Assembly: GCA_034429715.1 (NCBI GenBank)
Contig: DAOUFR010000112.1
Span: forward strand, 1 to 64,000
Source of the DNA: CAIMUM01 sp034429715
Lineage (GTDB): Bacteria; Chloroflexota; Dehalococcoidia; GIF9; UBA5629
Reading direction: 5' to 3'
DNA length: 64,000 bases
This document shows, piece after piece, positions 25,732-33,930 of this stretch. Within the stretch, counting starts at the first letter, position 1; the number at the start of each line of letters is the position of its first letter. The position numbers and the translations under genes were made by a program. The notes under the pieces are model-generated. The model was given only the letters and a program-made list of their open reading frames with translations. It was not told where the DNA came from and ran no database searches.

Positions 25732-26175
25732 TTACTCGGAAGTCCTCTTTACCAGCAGCAGGCGGTTACCTTCTCCCTCGCTGTAACTGTAGTCAACCCG
25801 GTCCATCATCTTTTTCATCATATATATGCCCAGGCCACCCGCTTTACGGTCCTCAAGCGCGCTGCCCACCTCCGGCAACGGGACGGACGCAGGATCAAAT
25901 TTCTTACCTCGATCCCTGATGGTAATAATGATATCGGGGCCGTTTAGAGCACATGAAATCTGGAAAAAACCACCCCTGCCGCCGTAAGCATGCTTGACCA
26001 CGTTGGTGCTTGCTTCATCAACCGCTGTCTCGAAGGCAAATACATATTTGTCCAACTTTCGCTGCTGTAACCAGTTAACCACAAAATCTACAATCACCGG
26101 TATGTCTTTGAGTACTGCGCTCTCCAGGATAAGCGTATCTCCATTCATGCCTGCTGCCCGTTGTTGATCGTCCAT
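25732..26175 (-). CDS. RsbW-like ATP-binding protein (anti-sigma/serine kinase type)
   Basis: This 147-residue protein has the GHKL ATPase motifs. The N-box is FETAVDEASTNVVKHAYGG, the G1 box is ITIRDRGKKFDP, and the G2-like box is KAGGLGIYMMKKMMDRVDY. Proteins of this size act as anti-sigma factors or phosphatase partners in partner-switching pathways. It lies downstream of a CDF transporter gene on the same strand with a 25-bp gap. No STAS-domain antagonist or sigma factor is in the window, although an RsbRD-type domain protein lies at 49.1 kb. Confidence 0.85.
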   Translation of the reverse strand: MDDQQRAAGMNGDTLILESAVLKDIPVIVDFVVNWLQQRKLDKYVFAFETAVDEASTNVVKHAYGGRGGFFQISCALNGPDIIITIRDRGKKFDPASVPLPEVGSALEDRKAGGLGIYMMKKMMDRVDYSYSEGEGNRLLLVKRTSE

Positions 26176-26200
26176 GATTATTTGCCTGTAACCCGATTAT

Positions 26201-27118
26201 TTATGCTACTGCCGCTGTTGCGGGTGAGATAACAATTTGGCTGCCGCTGATCTTGCTTTCCAGACTGGATTTGATGGAGTCGATCACCTTCTGAACCTCG
26301 GACATCTTTCTTTCGCCGTCGAACTCCAAAAAGATCTCGACGTAAACATTGGCTCCTGAACGTCTTGAACGTATCCCGTGAATAGCTTCGTATTCATCGA
26401 AATAGCGTGCCAGTTCCCTGAGTATAATGATCTGGAGCGACTCTTCCAGGGCACGATCCAGCAGATCGTAGACAGACATGGTGCTGATGTTGTATATGGA
26501 TTGGACGATGAAAAGCCCGATGATGACGGAGCCGATAGGGTCCACATAGCTGGCCCACGGCTGATCGCTGAATATAGCGCTCAGTGCCAGCGAGATTATT
26601 ACTAATACGGAAGCAATTGTCTTAAAACGGTACATGCGCCATAGCGACTCCAGAACGGGCGAGTATTCCTCCTTCGCCAGGTGATAATCGTGCCGCCATA
26701 GCCAGGCGCTGGTCAGCAGGGCGATAGCTGAAAATACAATAGCAAGGTCCAGTCCACCCGCATGCAGCTCCTCCGGATGCTGAAACCTCTCCACGGTATG
26801 CCCGATAACGATTATGAGTGATATGACCAGAACCACAGCCACAATCAAGCCCGAAAAACTTTCCAGCTTGCCGTACCCATAGTTGTAACCCTCGGTTCGG
26901 CCCCGGTTGACTTTCCGGATGCTCAGATAAGACAGAAATACCGCGGTAACCAGCCCGATATTCTTGAGGATTTCCGATTCAAGAGTCAGTGAATTGGCTA
27001 TTACTGCGGCAATTACACCGGTGATAAGCCCGAATATCCCCAGCAGCAGGCCCAAAAGGATGGATTTTTCCTTGGCCTTACTATGGTCAGCCGGCTTTGT
27101 TACTTTATCATTCGACAT
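26201..27118 (-). CDS. Cation diffusion facilitator (CDF) family transporter
   Basis: This 305-residue protein has six membrane helices (about residues 20-215) with the CDF region NSLTLESEILKNIGLVTAVFLSYLSIRK and the conserved VDPIGSVIIGLFIVQS. The C-terminal cytosolic domain is at about 220-300. The usual zinc-site HxxxD/DxxxD motifs in helices 2 and 5 are not fully conserved. The N-terminal element reads NSLTLESEILKN where D or H is often found. The metal is therefore uncertain. It probably exports a divalent cation in exchange for protons. Confidence 0.82.
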   Translation of the reverse strand: MSNDKVTKPADHSKAKEKSILLGLLLGIFGLITGVIAAVIANSLTLESEILKNIGLVTAVFLSYLSIRKVNRGRTEGYNYGYGKLESFSGLIVAVVLVISLIIVIGHTVERFQHPEELHAGGLDLAIVFSAIALLTSAWLWRHDYHLAKEEYSPVLESLWRMYRFKTIASVLVIISLALSAIFSDQPWASYVDPIGSVIIGLFIVQSIYNISTMSVYDLLDRALEESLQIIILRELARYFDEYEAIHGIRSRRSGANVYVEIFLEFDGERKMSEVQKVIDSIKSSLESKISGSQIVISPATAAVA

Positions 27119-27273
27119 TAATTACCTTTTAAATCCTGCTCTGTATCATCAATGTAAGCCTGATTATTTTGGCATGATTTGATTTATTATTCAAAGAATA
27201 ACACCACCATATTCCCAAAACAATGAAGGGGCGTTATAATGGAGCTAATATATTGGGATATGTATAATTAGCT

Positions 27274-27993
27274 ATGTTGTTTGAGCTGGAACGGCGGCAC
27301 ATCTCACCGGCAATATCGATACTTATACTTACGTTGATGTTGATAGGTGCCTCCTGCACGGTGGATGAATTACCGCAACCGGTAGACAATCCAGCTAATC
27401 CTCCGGTCGTCGACAACAGCGCTACCTGTGTTATACTTGACATCTCGTCTTTCGTTGCTCAACCTAAAACTATAATACTGGGCGAGCAGACAGTCCTTTC
27501 CTGGAAAACGGTCGCCGCTACTTCTCTTTCCATCGATCCAGGCATTGGAAGTATCAGCGTGGACAGCGACAGTATCATCGTGACACCGAAAGCAACCACG
27601 CTGTATACATTGAGAGCGTCCGACGGATGTTATGAGGTATCTCAAAAATTTCTTGTAATCGTCAAGACAATAGACGGAGAGATCGTATGGCCCGCCGGCA
27701 GCTCTGAAAATGTTACGGCCGAACCGATATACGAAGGCTGGAGCCACTATCCAAATAAATATGTTGAATGGACAATACTCGATCGGAATAAATATGCCGA
27801 GAGCGATATATATAATTGCTGGCACCAGGGACGTATCATCAACAAACACAGCGAATGGATTATGACGGAGGTTACCGTCAGCGGCAAAGTGGTAGCGAGT
27901 ACCATATCACCCTCAGAACAGGTGATTTATGTCACCAGTATAGATTGCCTGCAATTGCCGGAACTTAAGTGGAAGTGGAAGGTCTCCAAGTAG
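27274..27993 (+). CDS. Hypothetical lipoprotein, Ig-like fold
   Basis: This 239-residue protein has a lipoprotein signal with the lipobox IGASC at about residues 24-28. A beta-rich domain follows (ISSFVAQPKTIILGEQTVLSWKTVAATSLSIDPGIG...TTLYTLRASDGCYEVSQKFLVIV), which resembles bacterial Ig-like or PKD-type modules. No catalytic motif is seen. A 7-bp inverted repeat (27243-27249 and 27267-27273) abuts the ATG, with TATAAT only 5 bp upstream of the start. No ribosome site is visible, so it may be leaderless or start further downstream. The next two genes also encode probable lipoproteins. Confidence 0.6.
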   Translation: MLFELERRHISPAISILILTLMLIGASCTVDELPQPVDNPANPPVVDNSATCVILDISSFVAQPKTIILGEQTVLSWKTVAATSLSIDPGIGSISVDSDSIIVTPKATTLYTLRASDGCYEVSQKFLVIVKTIDGEIVWPAGSSENVTAEPIYEGWSHYPNKYVEWTILDRNKYAESDIYNCWHQGRIINKHSEWIMTEVTVSGKVVASTISPSEQVIYVTSIDCLQLPELKWKWKVSK

Positions 27994-28038
27994 TTTTCTA
28001 CCAGACCATATCGATATATAGGATGTTGGATAAGGCTT

Positions 28039-29412
28039 ATGATTAGCATGTGGAACAGAATAGCCGTTATCGTACTTTTAATCTGTATCTCAACGCTCTC
28101 CCTGTCCTGCTTTATCTTTGAACGTGCCACCGATCATTATAAGGCGGGAAATGAATTATACAGCCAGAAGCAGTGGGATAAGGCAATCGAAGAGTATACC
28201 AAGGCTATCAGCATGGATTCCAATCAGCCCTTCTTTTACATCAACAGGGCGCTGACCTACAACCAGATAGGCGAATATGATCTGGCTATCGCGGATTGCA
28301 CCAGGGCAATAAACAAGAAGAGCAACATCGCATTAGCCTATACCACGCGCGCCTCCGCCTATAATGAAAAAGGCCAATATCAACTGGCATTGGCTGATTC
28401 ACTGAAGGCTATTGAGCTGAGCCCCAAGACTGCCCTGGGCTACATCAATAAGGGCTGGGCGCTCTACGGCCTGGGCAAGTTCAAGGAATCGATACTGGCC
28501 TGTACCGATGGTATCGCCGCCGAGCCGACCAGGGCCATGGCCTATATATTCAGGGCCATGAACCACAATGAGATGGGCAACTACGAAAATGCGATGGCTG
28601 ACTGCAACAAAGCTATTGAGCTCGATCCCACGCTGCCGCTGGCATATGTCAACCGCGCCTGGGTGTACAACCAGACCGCTGTTTATGAAAAGGCTATTGA
28701 GGACTGCAACACGGCGATCAGTCTGGATCCCAGGATTGCCACGGCTTACGTGAACCGTTCCTGGGCACAGACAGCCAGAGGTAATTTCGATCTCGCAATA
28801 GCTGACTGCGATACCGCCATCAAGCTTAATCCCAACCTGCCGGGAGCATATGTTCAACGCGCCTGGGCCTACTTCGAGAAATATCCATATGATCTTTCTA
28901 AAGACTGGTGGCAGATGGGCATGGATGACTGCAACAAGGCCATTGAATTGAATCCCAAATCCGCCCTGGCTTATAACATGAGAGCACGCGGATATATTTT
29001 AAAGGAAGAGTACCGCCTTGCTATTGCCGATGCTACCAAAGCGATGGACCTGAGCTCAGAATTTGCACTGCCTGACATCACGCGCGCCTGGGCCTTTAAT
29101 AATCTCCGCCTTTGGGACCTGGCCATAGAGGACTGTGACGTAGCCATATCCAAAAACCCCAAGCTGGCGGCGGCCTGGGCAAACCGTGCCTGGGCTTACA
29201 ACGGCAAGGGCATGTTCGATAAAGCGCTGTCGGATATAAACGAGGCCATCCGGCTTCAATATGACTTTGCCTGGGCTTATTTTACCCGGGCCATAATACA
29301 TAAGAACCTGCATGATTACGAGCAGGCGAAATCCGACATCGAACTCTGCCTTCAATACACAACTGATCCCAAGCTTATCGAGGCCGCCAGAGCGCTCTAC
29401 GCCACACTTTGA
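28039..29412 (+). CDS. Tetratricopeptide-repeat lipoprotein
   Basis: This 457-residue protein has an N-terminal signal and lipobox-like end (LSLSC at about residue 25). About eleven TPR units follow, for example YSQKQWDKAIEEYTKAISMDSNQPFFYINRALTYNQIGEYDLAIADC. The repeats share the pattern A-x3-Y/W-x10-A-x5-A-I-x-L-x-P. It should be an exported protein-protein interaction scaffold. The stop overlaps the region just before the next lipoprotein gene, so the two are probably cotranscribed. Partners are unknown. Confidence 0.86.
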   Translation: MISMWNRIAVIVLLICISTLSLSCFIFERATDHYKAGNELYSQKQWDKAIEEYTKAISMDSNQPFFYINRALTYNQIGEYDLAIADCTRAINKKSNIALAYTTRASAYNEKGQYQLALADSLKAIELSPKTALGYINKGWALYGLGKFKESILACTDGIAAEPTRAMAYIFRAMNHNEMGNYENAMADCNKAIELDPTLPLAYVNRAWVYNQTAVYEKAIEDCNTAISLDPRIATAYVNRSWAQTARGNFDLAIADCDTAIKLNPNLPGAYVQRAWAYFEKYPYDLSKDWWQMGMDDCNKAIELNPKSALAYNMRARGYILKEEYRLAIADATKAMDLSSEFALPDITRAWAFNNLRLWDLAIEDCDVAISKNPKLAAAWANRAWAYNGKGMFDKALSDINEAIRLQYDFAWAYFTRAIIHKNLHDYEQAKSDIELCLQYTTDPKLIEAARALYATL

Positions 29413-29444
29413 CTTATAACATATTTAGGTCTTATGATAACAAC

Positions 29445-31283
29445 ATGAACTCACCGGCAGCACGGTTGGTCAACCTCATTTTATGTCTGGCTTTGCTTTT
29501 TTCTATCGGCTGTACTGCCTCTCCCGCCACGCCTGACGTGATACCGGCTGCTTCACAGTCGATCCCGGCGGCACATACGAGAAAACTGCAAACATCTCCC
29601 TTCGAAGGCGGCAGCGCCGTCATTTTCGTTCTCAATCAGATCGATGATGACAAATACATTGAGGCTGTGCAGGAGATTATCCGGGTCTTCGCGGAAAACG
29701 ATGCATCCCTTGATGTCGCCGTGAAACCCCCTGAAAAGAATTTCGGCCTGAACGAAAGCACCCGGGAACTGACCTATTTTTCTGATGCCGGTATCCTCGA
29801 TACCAGCGTAGATGGCCATTACGTTAGCTGGCTGAAGCCTCAGACCTCGCTGACCGGTGACGAATACAAAACATTCACAGCTAACCTTGTATTGACTCGC
29901 GATCAGATTAAATACATATTCGGTTCGGCGGTTTTTTCCTGCTTACTGCCGACAGCGGCTATTAATGAGGCCAACTACAGGGCTCTACAGGACAGCGGCT
30001 TCAAGGTTATCGCTTACAGCGATTCAGATGCCCTCAAACCTTCAATCAAACCGGTGAACTGGTCGGGACAGGTGGATACCGGAGGGCTTTACCGTCTGCC
30101 CGTTGTTGGCAAAGTCGACCTTTCCCAGAAGTTCGATAACTCCACCGTGCTGTACGGTGCGGTTAAACAGAGCATCAACTCTCTCGGCGTGGCCGTCATC
30201 GAATTACCCGTCGCTTCGGTGCTGGACTTAAATAACAAACCTGATCCTGCAAAATTACTGCAGTTGTCAGCGCTCGTTAAGTCCTGCCAGGGTCTTGGAG
30301 AGGTTACCACGCTGGAGAACTGGTACGAGTATATCATTAGCTGTCCGCTGGATTCCCAGGGCTTAAAGCGGCCTCTTCCCCCTTACCACGGTGGACCCAT
30401 TATCATTTTCAGGCTGGACGATGTTGCCAGAGGTTACCGGGAAGATGTGGTGCACGAAATAATCAAGGTCTTTGAGCGAAACGGCGTGCCGCTGGACTGC
30501 GGAGTCGTCTCCAGCGTGGACGGTACCGAATCATATGAGATCCCCTGGCTGAAACAATACGTCGATGACAACGTGGTTGGCATCAGTGTTCATGGCTATG
30601 ACTGGACCTATTATCAACTGGATATCAAGCAGAATTACCTGAAGCATCTTGATGAAAATCCGTGCATTAATGTGTATGCCGCCAAGGCAGAGGCCGAAAA
30701 AGCCAAGGTTACCTATGAGGAACTGAAATACAAACTGATACAGGCACGATGCAAATTCTTGAAATATTTCGGCATCAATCCCGTATCTTTCACCGTCCCG
30801 ACAGATTATTACGACGAACTCGGATATAAAGCGATACAGGACGCCGGATACAAAGTGTTCTCGGTACACAAATCGGTTGAACCATGCCCATCCCTGAAGC
30901 CTGTTGACTACAACTGTCAAATAGATCTGGAAAAAGGCATGTACCGCATCCCCACAGCATCCGACATGTGCATCTGGTACAACTGCCAGTGGACCAATGT
31001 GATCGATCTGGATAAGCCTATGAAACAAAAGGATTACTGCATCTATGTAGACGCCTATGGCGAATCGATGGAGTATAACGACTACGGGATCTCAATCTGC
31101 ACAACTATGAATACGCTGGGAGTGGCCGCCATAGGGTTACATCCCGATTGTTTTGTGGATAAATACGGCAAGCCGGACATGGCCAAGCTTGAAAAAGTGG
31201 ATACGCTGATCAAATGGTTCAAGTCATTTGCGACGATAATGACCTTCGAGCAGTGGTACCGTTACCAAACGGGCGATAAATAG
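29445..31283 (+). CDS. Lipoprotein with two tandem polysaccharide-deacetylase-like domains
   Basis: This 612-residue protein has a lipobox end FSIGC at about residue 23. The body is two copies of a NodB/DUF2334-like barrel. The second copy (about 310-610) begins PIIIFRLDDVARGYRED and has ISVHGYDWTYY, which fits the Asp and His metal sites of deacetylases. The first copy (about 45-300) has VIFVLNQIDDDKYIE and lacks the clear FRLDD and HG motifs, so it is probably inactive. Both copies end with a similar EV/IMTFEQWYxY segment. It may act on a cell-surface glycan. The ATG at 29445 is preferred; an upstream TTG at 29409 overlaps the TPR gene. Confidence 0.75.
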   Translation: MNSPAARLVNLILCLALLFSIGCTASPATPDVIPAASQSIPAAHTRKLQTSPFEGGSAVIFVLNQIDDDKYIEAVQEIIRVFAENDASLDVAVKPPEKNFGLNESTRELTYFSDAGILDTSVDGHYVSWLKPQTSLTGDEYKTFTANLVLTRDQIKYIFGSAVFSCLLPTAAINEANYRALQDSGFKVIAYSDSDALKPSIKPVNWSGQVDTGGLYRLPVVGKVDLSQKFDNSTVLYGAVKQSINSLGVAVIELPVASVLDLNNKPDPAKLLQLSALVKSCQGLGEVTTLENWYEYIISCPLDSQGLKRPLPPYHGGPIIIFRLDDVARGYREDVVHEIIKVFERNGVPLDCGVVSSVDGTESYEIPWLKQYVDDNVVGISVHGYDWTYYQLDIKQNYLKHLDENPCINVYAAKAEAEKAKVTYEELKYKLIQARCKFLKYFGINPVSFTVPTDYYDELGYKAIQDAGYKVFSVHKSVEPCPSLKPVDYNCQIDLEKGMYRIPTASDMCIWYNCQWTNVIDLDKPMKQKDYCIYVDAYGESMEYNDYGISICTTMNTLGVAAIGLHPDCFVDKYGKPDMAKLEKVDTLIKWFKSFATIMTFEQWYRYQTGDK

Positions 31284-31295
31284 CCCGAATCAGTA

Positions 31296-32276
31296 TTACA
31301 GCCGTTGCTTCTTCCGATTTTTATACCAGGCTATGCATTTCTGCATACCTGATTCCAGGCCTGTCAGCGGTTTATATGCAAGCAGCGTCTCAGCTTTAGT
31401 TGTGTCTGCTATGCGGTTAAATACCTCGATTTCCAAGGACCTGCGGCGGTCGTAATCAACATACTTTGTCTTTACCTTATCTCTCAGATCGAGGGAGGCC
31501 AGAACCATATCAGCCAGCACATTAATCGACACATCTTTTCCTGTGCCGAAGTTCAACACCTGGTTGATGCCTTCATCCATGATACCGGCCAGCAGCGTCA
31601 TATGAATGGTATCTCCGATATATGTAAAATCACGCGTCTGGTTCCCATCGCCGTAGATAATGATCTCCTGTCCCGCCAAAGCCCTGCTAATAAAACGGGA
31701 CAATACAAAACGGTCGTCCTGACGCGGCCCGTATGCATTAAAATAACGTAAAGCTGTGTACTTGAGACCGAATTTCTGATAGTACGCTATGCAGAAATGT
31801 TCGCCTATCAACTTGGTTAAGGCATAGGTGGATTTGGGATTGAACGGCCCCTCTTCCACCATGGGTTTAACGGAATCGCCGTAGACCTCCGAAGAAGAAG
31901 CAAAGACAAAGCGTTTGATCTTGTTCCTGGCCGCCAGAGAAATCACATTGGAAGTGCCTACTACTTCAACATTGAGAAGATTGACCGGCTCATCCTGCGT
32001 TTCCTCCACTCCCACAACAGCTGCAAGGTGGAAAACCATATCCTGGCCCTTAAATAACGGAGCAATAGCCCGGGTATCTGTGACATCCAGCCGGTGTACT
32101 GACAGGTTCTTGCCCTCCTTGCGGAGCTCTATCTTGTTGCCGCACAACATGGTATCGATCACAGTTACACTGGCGCCAAGGTCGATTAGTTTTTCCACAA
32201 GGTGCGATCCGATAAATCCTGCTCCCCCTGTCACAAGGACCCTCAGTCCGCTGTATTTCTTAAGGATATCACTCAT
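31296..32276 (-). CDS. NAD-dependent epimerase/dehydratase (UDP-glucose 4-epimerase-like)
   Basis: This 326-residue protein is an extended SDR. It has the NAD motif GGAGFIGSHL, FASSSEVYGDS, the catalytic YALTK (Tyr-x3-Lys), and FNAYGPRQ with the later ILVYGDGNQTRDFTYI-like stretch. It changes the sugar of an NDP-sugar. It lies beside a GT2 polysaccharide synthase gene (61 bp gap, same strand), so it likely supplies that enzyme. The specific sugar is not decidable. Confidence 0.9.
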   Translation of the reverse strand: MSDILKKYSGLRVLVTGGAGFIGSHLVEKLIDLGASVTVIDTMLCGNKIELRKEGKNLSVHRLDVTDTRAIAPLFKGQDMVFHLAAVVGVEETQDEPVNLLNVEVVGTSNVISLAARNKIKRFVFASSSEVYGDSVKPMVEEGPFNPKSTYALTKLIGEHFCIAYYQKFGLKYTALRYFNAYGPRQDDRFVLSRFISRALAGQEIIIYGDGNQTRDFTYIGDTIHMTLLAGIMDEGINQVLNFGTGKDVSINVLADMVLASLDLRDKVKTKYVDYDRRRSLEIEVFNRIADTTKAETLLAYKPLTGLESGMQKCIAWYKNRKKQRL

Positions 32277-32337
32277 TATTTTTATCTTGAATAATTATTT
32301 ATCAGCGACAATAGCTGAACCGGATGACCGGGGTTAT

Positions 32338-33870
32338 TTAGCTATCGGCCTTCGACGCTTTGGACGGCTTGGCCTGTAGTTCAATCAGCACCTCAGCGGG
32401 TGCTGATTGCTGGCTGCGCGGAGCATCACCGATCCTGGTGACCCTCTCACGTTTGAGATAAGTACCCCCGGCCACGATTATATCTAACAGAGCCTTGATC
32501 ATAGTGAAATCCAGGAACTGTTTGTATCCGATGATGAAGAAAGGTGAATACAGTGCCAACTTGAGATCATCTTCTGCCACCAGTATAGCAATTATGGATA
32601 GCAGCAACTGCAACACGGCAAAGAGCGCAAAGGCCATTACCAGTGTCATCCATTCGCCGTCTATTATCATTATGACCGACGTTACCATAACGACCAGGCT
32701 GGCCAGCGGCACCAGTGTCATGGATAACAGCATATAGGGAAACGTCAGCTTGTTCATAATTCCAAACCTGGGATTAAAAAAGGCGTCTCGATGTTTCCAG
32801 AAATTTTGAAAATCGCCGCGGAACCAGCTCAGACGCTGTCGGTAAACATCCTTGATAGTCTCCGGCGCCTCTGTGTAACAGACAGCTTCGTTGCTGCCAT
32901 GAAGGATCTGATGCGCTTTAAGCATCTTGATGGTTATATCGAAATCCTCAAGCAGATAGTCGGGATCATAGTATCCCGCTTCCTCAAGGGCCGACTTACG
33001 AAAAGCGCTGAAAGCACCGGACGCTACGGTCAGGGAGCCGAAATTCTCAAAAGCCCTCCTCACGATCTGTATCTGGACGATATACTCCAACGCTTGCAGC
33101 TTTGTAAGTAGATTATTGCGGTTAAAAACCTTTAAATTTCCGGCCACGCCCGCCACCTGAGGATCCTCAAAGCCCCTGACCATCTCGTTTATGGCGCCGC
33201 GTGCAATCATACTGTCGGCATCCACGGTCATCACTATTTCACCCGAGCATATGGCAATGCCCGTATTCAGCGCAGCGAATTTTCCGCCGTTAAGACGCCG
33301 GACCACTTTAACACCGCGATGGCTGAACTCGGTGGCCACAGAATAAGTATTGTCTTTGGAACCATCATCAACCACGATGATCTCTTTATTGGGATAATCG
33401 GCCTCGATCAGTGTTTCCAGTGTCCTTGCCAGTACTTTTTCCTCATTGAATGCAGGTACAATGATACTGACTCTCGGCTTATAGGAGCTTGGCTGGAATA
33501 CCTCTTTTTTCTGTTTTATTTTGTGGAAAATCGCCAGAGGCACGGTGAGGAAATTGATCAGCATGGTAAATACTAAAGAAACCATGAGCACATATATCAG
33601 GGCCGAAGGGACCACATCCCAGAGCGTTACCACGAAGATAATGAAGATAATGACAAATATCACAAGCAACGACGTGAGATTCTGCCACTGGCTTGGCTTG
33701 GACTCACGGGTCTGTTTTCCTTTAAGCGCCCTGGACAGAAAATGAAATATAATGATGACGGCTAATGCGCCCAGCGCAATCCAAACCGACTCGACGGGCA
33801 TAAAGTAGAATATACCCATCAGCAATGTCAGAAAAAGGATAGCGACGACAAAAACAGCTATATTTCTCAT
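32338..33870 (-). CDS. Membrane-bound family-2 glycosyltransferase
   Basis: This 510-residue protein has two or three N-terminal helices (about 1-115). The GT-A domain has KEIIVVDDGSKDNTYSVA, the metal-binding TVDADS, and QRLSWFRGD (QxxRW type), all marks of processive synthases of the hyaluronan/PNAG type. Several C-terminal helices follow (about 385-480). It should extend and export a polysaccharide across the membrane. It is the first gene of a minus-strand pair with the epimerase. Confidence 0.9.
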   Translation of the reverse strand: MRNIAVFVVAILFLTLLMGIFYFMPVESVWIALGALAVIIIFHFLSRALKGKQTRESKPSQWQNLTSLLVIFVIIFIIFVVTLWDVVPSALIYVLMVSLVFTMLINFLTVPLAIFHKIKQKKEVFQPSSYKPRVSIIVPAFNEEKVLARTLETLIEADYPNKEIIVVDDGSKDNTYSVATEFSHRGVKVVRRLNGGKFAALNTGIAICSGEIVMTVDADSMIARGAINEMVRGFEDPQVAGVAGNLKVFNRNNLLTKLQALEYIVQIQIVRRAFENFGSLTVASGAFSAFRKSALEEAGYYDPDYLLEDFDITIKMLKAHQILHGSNEAVCYTEAPETIKDVYRQRLSWFRGDFQNFWKHRDAFFNPRFGIMNKLTFPYMLLSMTLVPLASLVVMVTSVIMIIDGEWMTLVMAFALFAVLQLLLSIIAILVAEDDLKLALYSPFFIIGYKQFLDFTMIKALLDIIVAGGTYLKRERVTRIGDAPRSQQSAPAEVLIELQAKPSKASKADS

Positions 33871-33930
33871 TTCACTCAGCGATTATCGGCCCTGATGCAC
33901 AGAGTATACCGACTGAATTATTCAAGACAA

